DNA of 64,000 nt, taken from contig NZ_CP073013.1 of assembly GCF_020694005.1 (NCBI RefSeq), positions 2,180,578-2,244,577 on the forward strand. The letters are read 5' to 3'. Position 1 is the stretch's first letter; each line of letters starts with the position of its first letter. The translations under genes and the position numbers were made by a program. The notes below the pieces were generated by a model that did no database searches, was not told the origin of the DNA, and saw only the letters and a program-made list of their open reading frames with translations. Below, piece by piece: positions 45,741-55,227 of this stretch. This DNA is from Marinomonas profundi. Lineage in GTDB: Bacteria; Pseudomonadota; Gammaproteobacteria; Pseudomonadales; Marinomonadaceae.

Positions 45741-47015
45741 ATGATCAATATTTTGCGTCAACGAATGCCCATTTTATGTCTGCTGTTGTTAGCTCAACCG
45801 GCTTTCTCGGCCGATACTCAACCGGCATCCAAATTGCCGACGGCTGAGATTCAATCTTTTGTCGAAACCTTTGAAACCATACGTGAAGGTTATGTGGAAA
45901 CCCTGTCCGATGAAGACATTCTTAATAAAGCATTAAAAGGCATGGTGTCTGGGCTTGATCCGCACTCTGAGTATTTTACTAAAACGGAATTGGTGGATTT
46001 TAACGAGCTGACGTCTGGCAATTATGCGGGCATTGGTGTCGAAGTAGAAATGAAAGACAACCGCCTGACGATTGTGACGCCAGTGGACGGCTCCGCCGCC
46101 GCGGAAGCCGGGATTTTACCGGGCGATGTAATTATTCGAATCGATAATACGCTCATCACCAATCTTGGTATGCAGGATATTGTGACATTGATGCGCGGTG
46201 ATATCGGTACCAAAGTGACGTTGGATATTGAGCGCAATGGCGAAATTAAACAATACGAATTGACTCGTCGTCTGGTTGAAGATGAAAGCGTCTCGGTTAA
46301 ATGGCTTGATGACGGCATTGCTTATTTTCGTATTAGCCAATTTCAAGGCGATAGTGGCGAAGAGCTTAACCAAGCCATCGAGACACTTAAGCAAGAAAAG
46401 GAGATTCGCGGTGTGGTGTTAGATTTGCGTAATAATCCTGGTGGCGTATTACAAAGTGCGGTGGTGGTGGTGGATACCTTTATTGATAAAGGCATTATTG
46501 TGTATACCGATGGCCGCCATGAGATGTCGAAGAGCCAGTTTGAAGCATCTGGAAAACGTACGCTGTTGCGTGATGTGCCTCTGGTTGTGCTGGTTAACGA
46601 CGGCTCTGCTTCGGCGTCGGAAATTGTTGCTGGCGCTTTGCAGGATCATCAGCGTGCGGTAATTCTTGGGACTGAAACCTTCGGTAAAGGCTCGGTTCAA
46701 ACCGTAGTGCCTTTGTCTAATGGCGATGCGGTGAAGCTGACGACGGCGCTTTATTACACCCCAAATGGTCGCTCTATTCAGGCGCAAGGCATCACACCAG
46801 ACCTGATTGTTCCGCAAGCAACGTTAACTTTTGATAAAGGGCAGTTCTTTGTCAAAGAGGCAGAGTTAAAAGGGCATTTGGGTAATGGTACGGGGGGGAA
46901 AGAACGCACCAGTGCCGATGTGTCTTCCGATATTGGTGAGTTGGCAAAAAGCGATTTTCAGTTATTCCAGGCGGTCACTATTCTGAAAACCTTGCCTAAA
47001 TTAGTGCAGAAATAA
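45741..47015 (+). CDS. ctpA: Carboxyl-terminal processing protease (S41)
   Basis: This 424-aa secreted serine protease carries a signal peptide (cleavage near FSADT), a PDZ domain (about 95-175, with YAGIGVEVEMKDNRL) and the S41 catalytic core GSASASEIVAGALQDHQRA with FGKGSVQTV as the Lys motif. It follows envC by 68 bases. Confidence 0.93.
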   Translation: MINILRQRMPILCLLLLAQPAFSADTQPASKLPTAEIQSFVETFETIREGYVETLSDEDILNKALKGMVSGLDPHSEYFTKTELVDFNELTSGNYAGIGVEVEMKDNRLTIVTPVDGSAAAEAGILPGDVIIRIDNTLITNLGMQDIVTLMRGDIGTKVTLDIERNGEIKQYELTRRLVEDESVSVKWLDDGIAYFRISQFQGDSGEELNQAIETLKQEKEIRGVVLDLRNNPGGVLQSAVVVVDTFIDKGIIVYTDGRHEMSKSQFEASGKRTLLRDVPLVVLVNDGSASASEIVAGALQDHQRAVILGTETFGKGSVQTVVPLSNGDAVKLTTALYYTPNGRSIQAQGITPDLIVPQATLTFDKGQFFVKEAELKGHLGNGTGGKERTSADVSSDIGELAKSDFQLFQAVTILKTLPKLVQK

Positions 47016-47099
47016 AGATCTGTTTTTTACAAACGTATTGTTGGGGTAACAGCTCCTTTGTTTGATTTTAAGTTTGATATTGAGTTTGAGTTTAAGAAA

Positions 47100-48269
47100 A
47101 TGTATGTCGCTGTGTTGTTTTTGTTCGCCTTGTCTGGGGGCGCAAAGGCGGCAGAGGATACGGTTGATCGGCCAGACGATAATGGGCTGAATAGTCGTAA
47201 TGTGATTGAGCCTAACAATACTAGTGAGCCTGACAGTATTGATGAGCCTAATAATGGCCGCGATGAGCCAGAGAAAGAGCAAACGGCCATGGCAGAAAGT
47301 GCCGCCACGCAAGACGACTCGAGGGTGTTGCCTGAGTCTTTAGGGCCGGTGGTCGTCAATGAGACGAAAGACTTGGTAGAGCAAGCAACGAGTCTTCGTG
47401 AACCTAATGACCTTTTCCCCGTCTTGCCTAGCCAGAACATACTGGAAACGACAGCACCTTGGACACCGTCGATTGTGCCGTTTTTAGAGGCTCCTGTTCT
47501 GCATGAGTCGGATTTGTTTACCCCTCCAGAACTCGACAACCAGCCGAATAAACGCATCACGCCAGCCAAAATATTAGCGGTTGATGTGCATCCTAAATTG
47601 CCGCAAATTGCCATTTTGATTGATGATCTTGGTTATAATCGACAGGGTATGAAATCGTCTTTGTTGTTGCCAGCAGAGGTTGCGCTGGCGATTTTGCCGG
47701 GCACGCCTTTTGCGTTACAAACGGCGTTAGCGTCGCAAAAGCAACAACGCATCACCTTGCTGCACGCGCCGATGGAAAATCTACGTGAACTAAAGCTTGG
47801 CCCAGGTGGCTTGTATGCTCGTATGTCTGAGACGGAACTGAAAGACACCCTAACCCGAGAGATTGAAAGCTTGCCGGGTATACAAGGCGTAAATAATCAC
47901 ATGGGGAGTTTATTAACGGCCAAAGCGGACTCGATGAGATGGGTGATGGAAACCTTGCAAGGGCGGTCGTTATTTTTTATTGATAGTTTAACCAGCGCTA
48001 AAAGCGTGGCAAAGAAAACGGCGCAAGAATACGGTTTGCCAACCGTCAGTCGTGATGTCTTTTTGGATAATATTCGCACCGAGCAAGCGATTGATCGACA
48101 ATTTTCTCGCTTATTGACGCTAGCTAGGCGCCATGGCAGTGCGCTGGCGATTGGTCATCCTTATCCTGAAACGACCGCTTACCTTAAAAAACGCCTCGCT
48201 GCGTTAGAGCGTGATGGTGTTCGTCTCGTGCCGCTTTCTGAGGTATTGCTACCATCGGATGAAAAATAA
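47100..48269 (+). CDS. yibQ: Divergent polysaccharide deacetylase (YibQ family)
   Basis: This 389-aa secreted protein has a signal peptide (YVAVLFLFALSGGAKA), a low-complexity Asp/Glu/Asn-rich linker (about 20-170) and a C-terminal divergent deacetylase domain (PF04748; IAILIDDLGYNRQGM and the NNHMGS motif). An earlier TTG-started frame adds 14 residues of a repetitive Phe/Asp/Glu sequence. Of the two, the ATG at 47100 gives a proper signal peptide. Confidence 0.83.
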   Translation: MYVAVLFLFALSGGAKAAEDTVDRPDDNGLNSRNVIEPNNTSEPDSIDEPNNGRDEPEKEQTAMAESAATQDDSRVLPESLGPVVVNETKDLVEQATSLREPNDLFPVLPSQNILETTAPWTPSIVPFLEAPVLHESDLFTPPELDNQPNKRITPAKILAVDVHPKLPQIAILIDDLGYNRQGMKSSLLLPAEVALAILPGTPFALQTALASQKQQRITLLHAPMENLRELKLGPGGLYARMSETELKDTLTREIESLPGIQGVNNHMGSLLTAKADSMRWVMETLQGRSLFFIDSLTSAKSVAKKTAQEYGLPTVSRDVFLDNIRTEQAIDRQFSRLLTLARRHGSALAIGHPYPETTAYLKKRLAALERDGVRLVPLSEVLLPSDEK

Positions 48270-48607
48270 ACCGTACTACATCATAAATTACCGTTAACCA
48301 GACTTTTTTGATAAAAAATCGGACTTTTTGTTAGTTTTTATTTTCTCTTTTGTATTAGATTATTAAGGCGTGTCGATTTTGTATCGGCGCCTTGTTCCTG
48401 TTTATGGTTCCTATTGCTGCTTCCTAGTGAGTTTTCTCACCCTTTTTATCACAGGCTATTTTTAGCCTTGTCATCTTGTCGCGTCATGCTCATTTTTCTC
48501 AAGTGAAAAAAACTGATTAAGTCAGAAAAAAAAGTATTAAATGTCGTTCCTTTTGATTTTTTGAGAATTTTATTTCACATATTTGTATTATTTGTGCGCA
48601 CTACTAT

Positions 48608-48624
48608 TGACCAAAGTTTGGTCA
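48608..48624. promoter_or_regulatory. 17-bp palindrome TGACCAAAGTTTGGTCA upstream of livJ
   Basis: Two perfect 8-base arms flank one central base. It lies about 110 bases upstream of the sigma-54 -24 element, a typical distance for an enhancer site. It does not look like the NtrC consensus. Confidence 0.55.
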
Positions 48625-48716
48625 GCTATTACTGTGTTAGTCCATTACAGTGCACATTTTTTGAATAGTTACTGTAAAAGGTTCCATATTTACTGCCTTT
48701 TTAAGGGTTGAATTAT

Positions 48717-48732
48717 TGGAACGCTTCTTGCT
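48717..48732 (+). promoter_or_regulatory. Sigma-54 (-24/-12) promoter upstream of livJ
   Basis: TGGAACGCTTCTTGCT compares with the consensus TGGCACGnnnnTTGCW: the GG and GC are exactly 10 bases apart, and only one consensus base (C to A) differs. A transcript from it would begin near 48743, about 35 bases before livJ. Confidence 0.75.
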
Positions 48733-48777
48733 TTTGAATAATAACGATAAAACACAAAACGAGTAGAGGCTTTTCTT

Positions 48778-49890
48778 ATGTCAAATGCGGTTGTTAGAAA
48801 AACATTAATTTCTCTTGCTGTGGCGGGTGCGGTGACACTGGCTCAAGCGGATGTGGTCATCGGTGTTGCGGGTCCTCATACTGGGGCTTATGCAGCATTC
48901 GGAGAGCAATTGTGGAAAGGGGCGGAAAAAGCCGCTCAAGATATTAACGCTGCGGGAGGCGTTAATGGTGAAATGATTAAGTTGGTGAAAGCAGACGATG
49001 CTTGTGAACCGAAGCAAGCGGTGTCTGTGGCGAACCGTTTGGTTGACTCAGATGGTGCGTTGGCGGTCATTGGTCACTTTTGTTCTTCATCCTCCATGCC
49101 TGCTTCTCGAATCTACGATGAAGCTGGCGTATTGATGGTGACGCCCGCGTCAACCGCGCCGTTGCTGACCGATAATGGCTTGCCAGGGGTTTTCCGTGTA
49201 TGTGGTCGTGATGACCAGCAAGGCGATGTGGCGGCAAGTTATATTGTTGATAAATTAGGTGCTAAACGAGTCGCTATTATTCATGATAAAGACACCTATG
49301 GTAAGGGTCTTGCCGACGCGATGAAAACGACTCTTAATGCTTACGGCGTGAAAGAAGTCATGTACGAAGGTTTGACGCGTGGTGAAAAAGACTTTAACTC
49401 GCTGATTACGAAAATTCGTTCTGTCGATGCGGATGTGGTGTATTTTGGCGGCCTTCACTCTGAAGCCGGTCCATTGGTGCGCCAGTTGCGCGAGCAAGGT
49501 TCGAAAGCTATTTTCATGTCAGGTGACGGCATTGTATCAGATGAATTTGTTGCTGTTTCGGGCTCTCCTGAATATGTAGATGGCGTATTGATGACCTTTG
49601 GTGCGCCACCAACCTCTTATCCTTCCGGTAAACAAATCATTCAAGAATTCCGCGATAGTGGTTACGAGCCAGAAGGCTACACCTTGTACTCTTATACCGC
49701 GATGCAAGTTGCTGTAGCGGCGTTGGCGAACAATAATCTTGATCCAATAAAAGGCGCGGAGTGGTTGAAATCGAACTCTGTTGACACTGTTATGGGCGTC
49801 AAAGATTTTGATGAAAAAGGCGACTTAACCGTGTCAGATTACGTTATGTATGAGTGGGATGCTCAAGGTAAATATCATCAAATAAACTAA
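48778..49890 (+). CDS. livJ: Branched-chain amino-acid binding protein (LivJ/BraC family)
   Basis: This 370-aa periplasmic receptor for branched-chain amino acids has a signal peptide ending at TLAQA and the family segments VAGPHTGAYAAFGEQLWKGAEKA and VTPASTAPLLTDNGLPGVFR. It leads the liv operon behind a sigma-54 promoter. The substrate is inferred from the order J-H-M-G-F. Confidence 0.9.
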   Translation: MSNAVVRKTLISLAVAGAVTLAQADVVIGVAGPHTGAYAAFGEQLWKGAEKAAQDINAAGGVNGEMIKLVKADDACEPKQAVSVANRLVDSDGALAVIGHFCSSSSMPASRIYDEAGVLMVTPASTAPLLTDNGLPGVFRVCGRDDQQGDVAASYIVDKLGAKRVAIIHDKDTYGKGLADAMKTTLNAYGVKEVMYEGLTRGEKDFNSLITKIRSVDADVVYFGGLHSEAGPLVRQLREQGSKAIFMSGDGIVSDEFVAVSGSPEYVDGVLMTFGAPPTSYPSGKQIIQEFRDSGYEPEGYTLYSYTAMQVAVAALANNNLDPIKGAEWLKSNSVDTVMGVKDFDEKGDLTVSDYVMYEWDAQGKYHQIN

Positions 49891-49993
49891 TATCCATAGC
49901 GTTTACATTTCAGTAATAACCGACACACGCTTACCTGCCAAGGAGGGTGGATAAGCGTGCTACTTATTTAAAAAATTCCCACGAGGTCTCACG

Positions 49994-50905
49994 ATGGATA
50001 TCGTTCTCCAGCAGCTGGTAAACGGTCTTACCCTTGGTTCTGTTTATGGACTCATTGCGATCGGTTACACCATGGTGTATGGCATTATTGGCATGATTAA
50101 CTTCGCCCATGGCGATGTTTACATGGTGTCAGCTTATATCACCGCTATTGCACTTGCTCTTCTCACATTTTTCGGTATCGAATCTTTCCCCATTATTATT
50201 GTTGGTACATTGTTCCTTACGGTGGCCGTAACGGGGGCTTACGGATGGGTGATTGAGCGTATTGCATATCGCCCACTGCGCAGCTCTAGTCGTTTATCGG
50301 TATTGATTTCTGCCATTGGTATGTCACTGATTTTGCAAAACTACGTACAGCTTAGCCAGGGCGCGAATCAGCAAGGTGTGCCAACACTATTGACTGGCGC
50401 CATTCGTTTTTCAGTCGGCGATGGCTTCGTACAAATTACCTATATGAAATTGCTTATTTTGTTTGTTTCTATTTTAGGCATGGGTGTACTGACCTATGTG
50501 ATTCATAAAACAAAACTGGGTCGCATGTGTCGTGCGACGCAACAAGACAGAAAAATGGCGTCTATTTTAGGCATAGATACGGACAAGGTTATCTCAACGG
50601 TGTTTGTTATTGGTGCTGTCATGGCGGCATTAGCGGGTGTCTTGGTGACACTAGATTACGGCGCATTTGATTTCTATGTTGGTTTCATTATTGGCATCAA
50701 GGCCTTTACGGCGGCGGTGCTGGGTGGAATAGGCTCTTTACCCGGTGCCATGCTGGGTGGGCTGATTCTTGGCTTGTCCGAGGCGTTGTTTGCTGGGTTG
50801 ATTAGTTCTGATTACAAAGATGTGTTCTCGTTTTCTTTGTTAGTTCTCATTTTGGTTATTCGCCCAAGTGGCCTTCTCGGCAAACCTGAAGTGGAGAAAG
50901 TATAA
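49994..50905 (+). CDS. livH: Branched-chain amino-acid ABC permease LivH
   Basis: This 303-aa membrane protein has the LivH start (LVNGLTLGSVYGLIAIGYTMVYGIIGMINFAHGDVYM) and about eight hydrophobic segments; the C-terminal GGIGSLPGAMLGG contains the ATPase-coupling loop. It directly adjoins livM. Confidence 0.93.
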   Translation: MDIVLQQLVNGLTLGSVYGLIAIGYTMVYGIIGMINFAHGDVYMVSAYITAIALALLTFFGIESFPIIIVGTLFLTVAVTGAYGWVIERIAYRPLRSSSRLSVLISAIGMSLILQNYVQLSQGANQQGVPTLLTGAIRFSVGDGFVQITYMKLLILFVSILGMGVLTYVIHKTKLGRMCRATQQDRKMASILGIDTDKVISTVFVIGAVMAALAGVLVTLDYGAFDFYVGFIIGIKAFTAAVLGGIGSLPGAMLGGLILGLSEALFAGLISSDYKDVFSFSLLVLILVIRPSGLLGKPEVEKV

Positions 50906-52177
50906 ATGAGCCAAGCTGTAGGAATAAATTTTAAGAAAAGTGGTATTGATGCACTGATTGCTGGTTTTCTGGCATTAATTCTGTTTGGTCCGATTGTTGG
51001 TGTCGTTCTGGACAGTTATAGCTTTAATGCCGAGTTTGACCGAGTGGCCTGGATGGTGCTGATTGTCGTTGTGGGGCGTTTTGTCATCTCCAGCTTTTTT
51101 CAGACCGAAAAAGGCATCGCCATGGCGTTTCGTTACGCCAACAGTGACGAAGGGGCAACCGTGTTGCCGCCAGGGCATAAGTCAAAAATGATATGGATTA
51201 TTCCATTGGTGATTGTGGTTGGCTTATTGGTGCCATTTATTGCCTCAAAATACGTTTTGACTGTGGTGATTCTAGGTCTGATATACGTGTTGCTTGGGCT
51301 GGGTCTGAACATTGTTGTGGGACTAGCGGGATTGCTTGATCTTGGCTTTGTAGGCTTTTATGCGATTGGTGCTTATGGGTTGGCGCTTGGCTATGAAAAT
51401 CTAGGCTTGGGCTTTTGGTCTATGTTGCCCATAGCGGCAGTGATGGCGGCGATGGCTGGGGCGATACTGGGTTTTCCGGTGCTGCGGATGCACGGTGACT
51501 ATTTGGCGATTGTTACCTTAGGCTTTGGGGAAATTATTCGTTTAGTGCTTACCAACTGGGCGTCTTTTACGCACGGACCAAATGGGGTTGCGGCGCCATT
51601 GCCGACGTTTTTTGGCTTGGAGTTTAAACGTCGATCCAGTGAAGGCACTTTTCATGAGTTTTTCAATTTGCCCTATGATTCTGCCTATAAATACATGTTT
51701 ATCTACATTGTGTTGTTTGCGGTTGTTTGGGCGGTACTTTTCATTAAGCACCGGTTAGTAAAAATGCCCATAGGTCGTGCATGGGAGGCGCTTCGTGAAG
51801 ACGAAATTGCGTGTCGTTCGCTAGGTTTAAACCACGTACTAGTGAAGTTGTCGGCGTTTATGTTGGGGGCGTCTACTGGTGGTTTAGCGGGGGTGTTTTT
51901 TGCCACTTACCAAGGCTTCGTTAACCCTTCGTCCTTTACTTTTTTTGAGTCGGCTTTGATTCTGGCTATTGTCGTTCTGGGGGGAATGGGCTCGACATTA
52001 GGGGTGGTGATTGCCGCCTTCTGTTTGACCGTATTACCGGAAATGTTGAGGGAGTTTGCAGAGTACCGCGTGTTGATGTTTGGTATTTTGATGGTGGTGA
52101 TGATGGTTTGGAAACCTCGAGGTATTGTTCGTGTCACACGAACGGGTTTTGCGACGAAAAAAGGGGTGGTTAAATGA
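50906..52177 (+). CDS. livM: Branched-chain amino-acid ABC permease LivM
   Basis: This 423-aa permease has the usual extra N-terminal segment and the LivM core: LGLGLNIVVGLAGLLDLGFVGFYAIGAYG and RMHGDYLAIVTLGFGEIIRL. It begins on the base after the livH stop and overlaps livG by 4 bases. Confidence 0.93.
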   Translation: MSQAVGINFKKSGIDALIAGFLALILFGPIVGVVLDSYSFNAEFDRVAWMVLIVVVGRFVISSFFQTEKGIAMAFRYANSDEGATVLPPGHKSKMIWIIPLVIVVGLLVPFIASKYVLTVVILGLIYVLLGLGLNIVVGLAGLLDLGFVGFYAIGAYGLALGYENLGLGFWSMLPIAAVMAAMAGAILGFPVLRMHGDYLAIVTLGFGEIIRLVLTNWASFTHGPNGVAAPLPTFFGLEFKRRSSEGTFHEFFNLPYDSAYKYMFIYIVLFAVVWAVLFIKHRLVKMPIGRAWEALREDEIACRSLGLNHVLVKLSAFMLGASTGGLAGVFFATYQGFVNPSSFTFFESALILAIVVLGGMGSTLGVVIAAFCLTVLPEMLREFAEYRVLMFGILMVVMMVWKPRGIVRVTRTGFATKKGVVK

Positions 52178-53055
52178 GCCAAGAAAATATTTTAGCGGTT
52201 GAAAACTTGGTGATGCACTTTGGTGGTATTAAGGCGCTTAATGACGTCACTTTTGACATTAAACGTGGCTCTGTATCGGCCTTAATAGGGCCAAACGGCG
52301 CAGGTAAAACCACGGTATTTAACTGTCTAACCGGTTTTTATAAGGCCACGGGTGGGAAGGTTGTGTTGTCTGCTGGCGGTAAACAGACCAGCATTATTAA
52401 AGTCTTGGGTGAGCCGTTCCAAGTGACGGACTTTTTCTCGCCAGTCGCTTTCTTTTCCCGTCTTAAATACAAGATGTTTGGTGGTTCGCACTTAGTCAAC
52501 CGCGCGGGCTTGTCGAGAACTTTCCAAAACATTCGTTTATTTAAAGAAATGTCTGTGGTGGAAAACTTGTTGGTGGCTCAGCACATGCGTGTCAACCGCA
52601 GTTTGATTGCGGGAATTTTAAACACCAAAGGCTATCGAAAGTCAGAAGAAGAGGCGCTTGAGCGGGCTTTTTACTGGTTGGGTGTGGTTGATCTAGTGGG
52701 GTCGGCTAACCGTTTAGCAGGGGAGCTTTCCTATGGTCAGCAGCGCCGTTTAGAGATTGCGCGCGCCATGTGTACTAATCCGGAAATCGTCTGTTTGGAT
52801 GAGCCAGCCGCGGGTTTGAACCCTTCCGAAACCGAAGCCTTGACTAAGATGATTCGCGTATTGCGTGATGAGCACAATGCAACGGTTCTACTTATAGAGC
52901 ACGACATGGGCATGGTAATGGATATTTCTGATTACATCGTTGTTTTAGATCATGGAGAAGTCATTGCTAAAGGCGGCCCTGATGATATTAAAAATAATCC
53001 TAAGGTGATTGCCGCGTATCTTGGTGCTGAAGAAGGTGAAGAGGTGACACTATGA
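52174..53055 (+). CDS. livG: Branched-chain amino-acid ABC ATPase LivG
   Basis: This 293-aa ATPase shows Walker A GPNGAGKTTV, signature LSYGQQRRLEIARA and Walker B VCLDEPAAGL. Compared with the roughly 255-residue E. coli LivG, it has about 30 extra residues between the Walker A region and RTFQNIRLF (about 65-105). It overlaps both neighbours by 4 bases. Confidence 0.93.
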   Translation: MSQENILAVENLVMHFGGIKALNDVTFDIKRGSVSALIGPNGAGKTTVFNCLTGFYKATGGKVVLSAGGKQTSIIKVLGEPFQVTDFFSPVAFFSRLKYKMFGGSHLVNRAGLSRTFQNIRLFKEMSVVENLLVAQHMRVNRSLIAGILNTKGYRKSEEEALERAFYWLGVVDLVGSANRLAGELSYGQQRRLEIARAMCTNPEIVCLDEPAAGLNPSETEALTKMIRVLRDEHNATVLLIEHDMGMVMDISDYIVVLDHGEVIAKGGPDDIKNNPKVIAAYLGAEEGEEVTL

Positions 53056-53765
53056 CGACTTTGATGCAGTTTAAAGAGGTCGATGTGCATTACGGCCCGA
53101 TTCAAGCGCTAAAAAAAGTCTCCTTGAGTATTGATGAAGGTGAAATCGTCACCTTGATCGGCGCGAATGGTGCGGGTAAATCAACACTTTTGATGTCTAT
53201 TTTTGGTCAGCCACGCATTTCTTCTGGTGAGATCATTTACCGTGGTGAGGACATTTCACAGAAATCGGCGCATTATGTGGCGTCACATGGATTGGCTCAA
53301 TCGCCAGAAGGGCGACGTATATTTCCCCGCATGTCGGTAGAGGAAAACTTGCTGATGGGGACCATTCCGATTGGTATGGATCACGCTGAAGAAGACATGC
53401 AACACATGTTTGAATTGTTTCCCCGCTTGTTAGAGCGCCGTAATCAGCGGGCATCGACCATGTCTGGCGGTGAGCAACAAATGTTGGCGATCGCCCGGGC
53501 CTTAATGAGTCGTCCAAAATTGTTGTTGTTGGATGAGCCTAGTTTGGGCTTAGCGCCGATCATCGTGAAGCAAATTTTCCAAATTTTGCGCGATGTGGCG
53601 AGTACCGGAATGACCATTTTCTTAGTTGAGCAGAATGCCAATCATGCCCTAAAACTGGCCAACCGTGGCTATGTGATGGTAAATGGTGAGATTCGCATGA
53701 CTGGAACCGGCGAAGAGTTGTTGGTGAATCCGGAGGTGCGAGAAGCGTATTTGGGTGGTCATTAA
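53052..53765 (+). CDS. livF: Branched-chain amino-acid ABC ATPase LivF
   Basis: This 237-aa ATPase shows Walker A GANGAGKSTL, signature MSGGEQQMLAIARALM and Walker B LLLDEPSLGLAP. It is the last gene of the liv operon, ended by a terminator. Confidence 0.94.
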   Translation: MTTLMQFKEVDVHYGPIQALKKVSLSIDEGEIVTLIGANGAGKSTLLMSIFGQPRISSGEIIYRGEDISQKSAHYVASHGLAQSPEGRRIFPRMSVEENLLMGTIPIGMDHAEEDMQHMFELFPRLLERRNQRASTMSGGEQQMLAIARALMSRPKLLLLDEPSLGLAPIIVKQIFQILRDVASTGMTIFLVEQNANHALKLANRGYVMVNGEIRMTGTGEELLVNPEVREAYLGGH

Positions 53766-53789
53766 TGCTTGAGTATTAGCGGATATAAT

Positions 53790-53832
53790 AAAGCCACGCC
53801 TGCTGACTGAACGCCGCGCGTGGCTTTTTTAT
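53790..53832 (+). terminator. Terminator after livF
   Basis: AAGCCACGC (53791-53799) pairs with GCGTGGCTT, followed by TTTTT (53818-53830). Confidence 0.85.
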
Positions 53833-53928
53833 GACTCACAATAAGCGTTATGGTTAACATTAAAGAAAATTTGTGGATAAAAAGGGGGCTTTTGCACAGG
53901 TAAAGTAACCATCAGCGCACAGAACACA

Positions 53929-54486
53929 TTAGGCCCTAAATAATTGCTCGGTCAAAATGTCTCTTACTTGAGAGGGTTTTGCTGCCTTGCCAAGTGGCGC
54001 ATGGAAAATCGCGTCGATCTTATCACCAAAGTAGGCGTTTACTTCTTCTGCGCTCATGGCGGGTTCTAATCCTGCTGGATTGGCCGACGTGGAGACAATC
54101 ACCCCTTCAAAGGCCGCACACAAGGCTTGCACCGCTTGGTGTTGAGACAAGCGAATGGCCACGCTTTGGTGCTCCCCTCTGACCCAGCTTGGTGTAATTT
54201 GCGTATCCGGCACGACCCAAGAGGTTGGTGTTTCTCGTACACTGATAAGGCGCTGAGCAGCGTGAGCATCTAGGGTTTTGCGCCAAGGTGTGAGTTGATC
54301 CTGTGCGCCCGCAATGAGAATTAGCCCTTTTGATTCAGCTCGAGACTTTAGTGCCAAAATACGCCTTACGGCCGATTCGTTAAAAGGATCGCAACCCAAG
54401 CCCCAAACCGCTTCGGTTGGATAAGCAATAACGCCGCCTTGGCGAATAATGTTAGCAAGCTCTATTGCAGAAGTAATAAGGTGCAT
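53929..54486 (-). CDS. tsaC: Threonylcarbamoyl-AMP synthase
   Basis: This enzyme makes threonylcarbamoyl-AMP for the t6A modification of ANN-decoding tRNAs. The 185-aa single-domain YrdC/TsaC form shows [40 protein letters not shown] and the [14 protein letters not shown] segment. Confidence 0.93.
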   Translation of the reverse strand: MHLITSAIELANIIRQGGVIAYPTEAVWGLGCDPFNESAVRRILALKSRAESKGLILIAGAQDQLTPWRKTLDAHAAQRLISVRETPTSWVVPDTQITPSWVRGEHQSVAIRLSQHQAVQALCAAFEGVIVSTSANPAGLEPAMSAEEVNAYFGDKIDAIFHAPLGKAAKPSQVRDILTEQLFRA

Positions 54487-54695
54487 ATATTCAGACTCAA
54501 ACGACCATAGGGAAAATAAAACGCAAGAATTGTAGCGGGATTTTTGAAGTGGGGCCAGTGGGATTTTTATCGATGGCGGTATGAGATTTTATAGACAAAT
54601 CAGCGGTATTCTTTTCTTTTGTTAGAGCTCAGTGCAACTCTTAGCCCATAGAAAAGAATACCAGCTTTACCTTGAACATCGACGGTTCGAAAAGG

Positions 54696-55076
54696 TTATT
54701 CCATTGCTTCGATTTTGATTCTGATTTCGTTGATTTTGCTGGTGACGACTTTTTCTAAGTGCTCAAGTTCCTTGATCAAATCGTCTTTGCTGGCCTTGCT
54801 TTCTTGTTGCTTACCGACAATTTTTTCAAGTTCTTCCATGGCGCGCAAGACGATCAATGAAGGCTCTTGAACTTGTCGATAGGTTTGCTGGCCGCCGTCG
54901 GCAAGAACGGTTTTTGTCGAACGACCAAATTTGAATTTTTTACTTTTCGGTAGCAAAGAGCCTTTTTCACGACGGTAATAAATTTTTAATACGTCGTGGC
55001 CGCCTTCGTAACGCAAAGTGAATTTTTCAATGTCCTGTATGCTGGTGATACCCATGGACTGAAGTGTTGGATACAT
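54696..55076 (-). CDS. DUF3461 family protein
   Basis: This 126-aa protein is of unknown function. It begins MYPTLQSMGITSIQDIEKF and has the conserved GGHDVLKIYYRREKGSLLPKSKKFKFGR stretch of DUF3461, plus a C-terminal coiled coil. The family is limited to gammaproteobacteria. It is flanked by tsaC and the ntrC-ntrB-glnA group. Confidence 0.8.
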   Translation of the reverse strand: MYPTLQSMGITSIQDIEKFTLRYEGGHDVLKIYYRREKGSLLPKSKKFKFGRSTKTVLADGGQQTYRQVQEPSLIVLRAMEELEKIVGKQQESKASKDDLIKELEHLEKVVTSKINEIRIKIEAME

Positions 55077-55227
55077 AACCGTTTTCCCGCTTATTAGTCA
55101 TCAATTAGTTGTCTTTAATTAGTAGGGGATTGTGCGAGTAAAAGCAAGCCAAAAATATCAAAAACTGAGAGAGAGGCGGGCAAATAGCCGTAAATTTGTC
55201 CGCCTCTCTAGCGCTTATCAAAACCGA

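Larger units (their letters stand above)
48270..48777. other. Intergenic region upstream of livJ
   Basis: No gene is seen in this 508-base stretch. It contains the palindrome at 48608-48624 and the sigma-54 promoter at 48717-48732 and is otherwise AT-rich. The right half is the control region of the liv operon. Confidence 0.6.
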
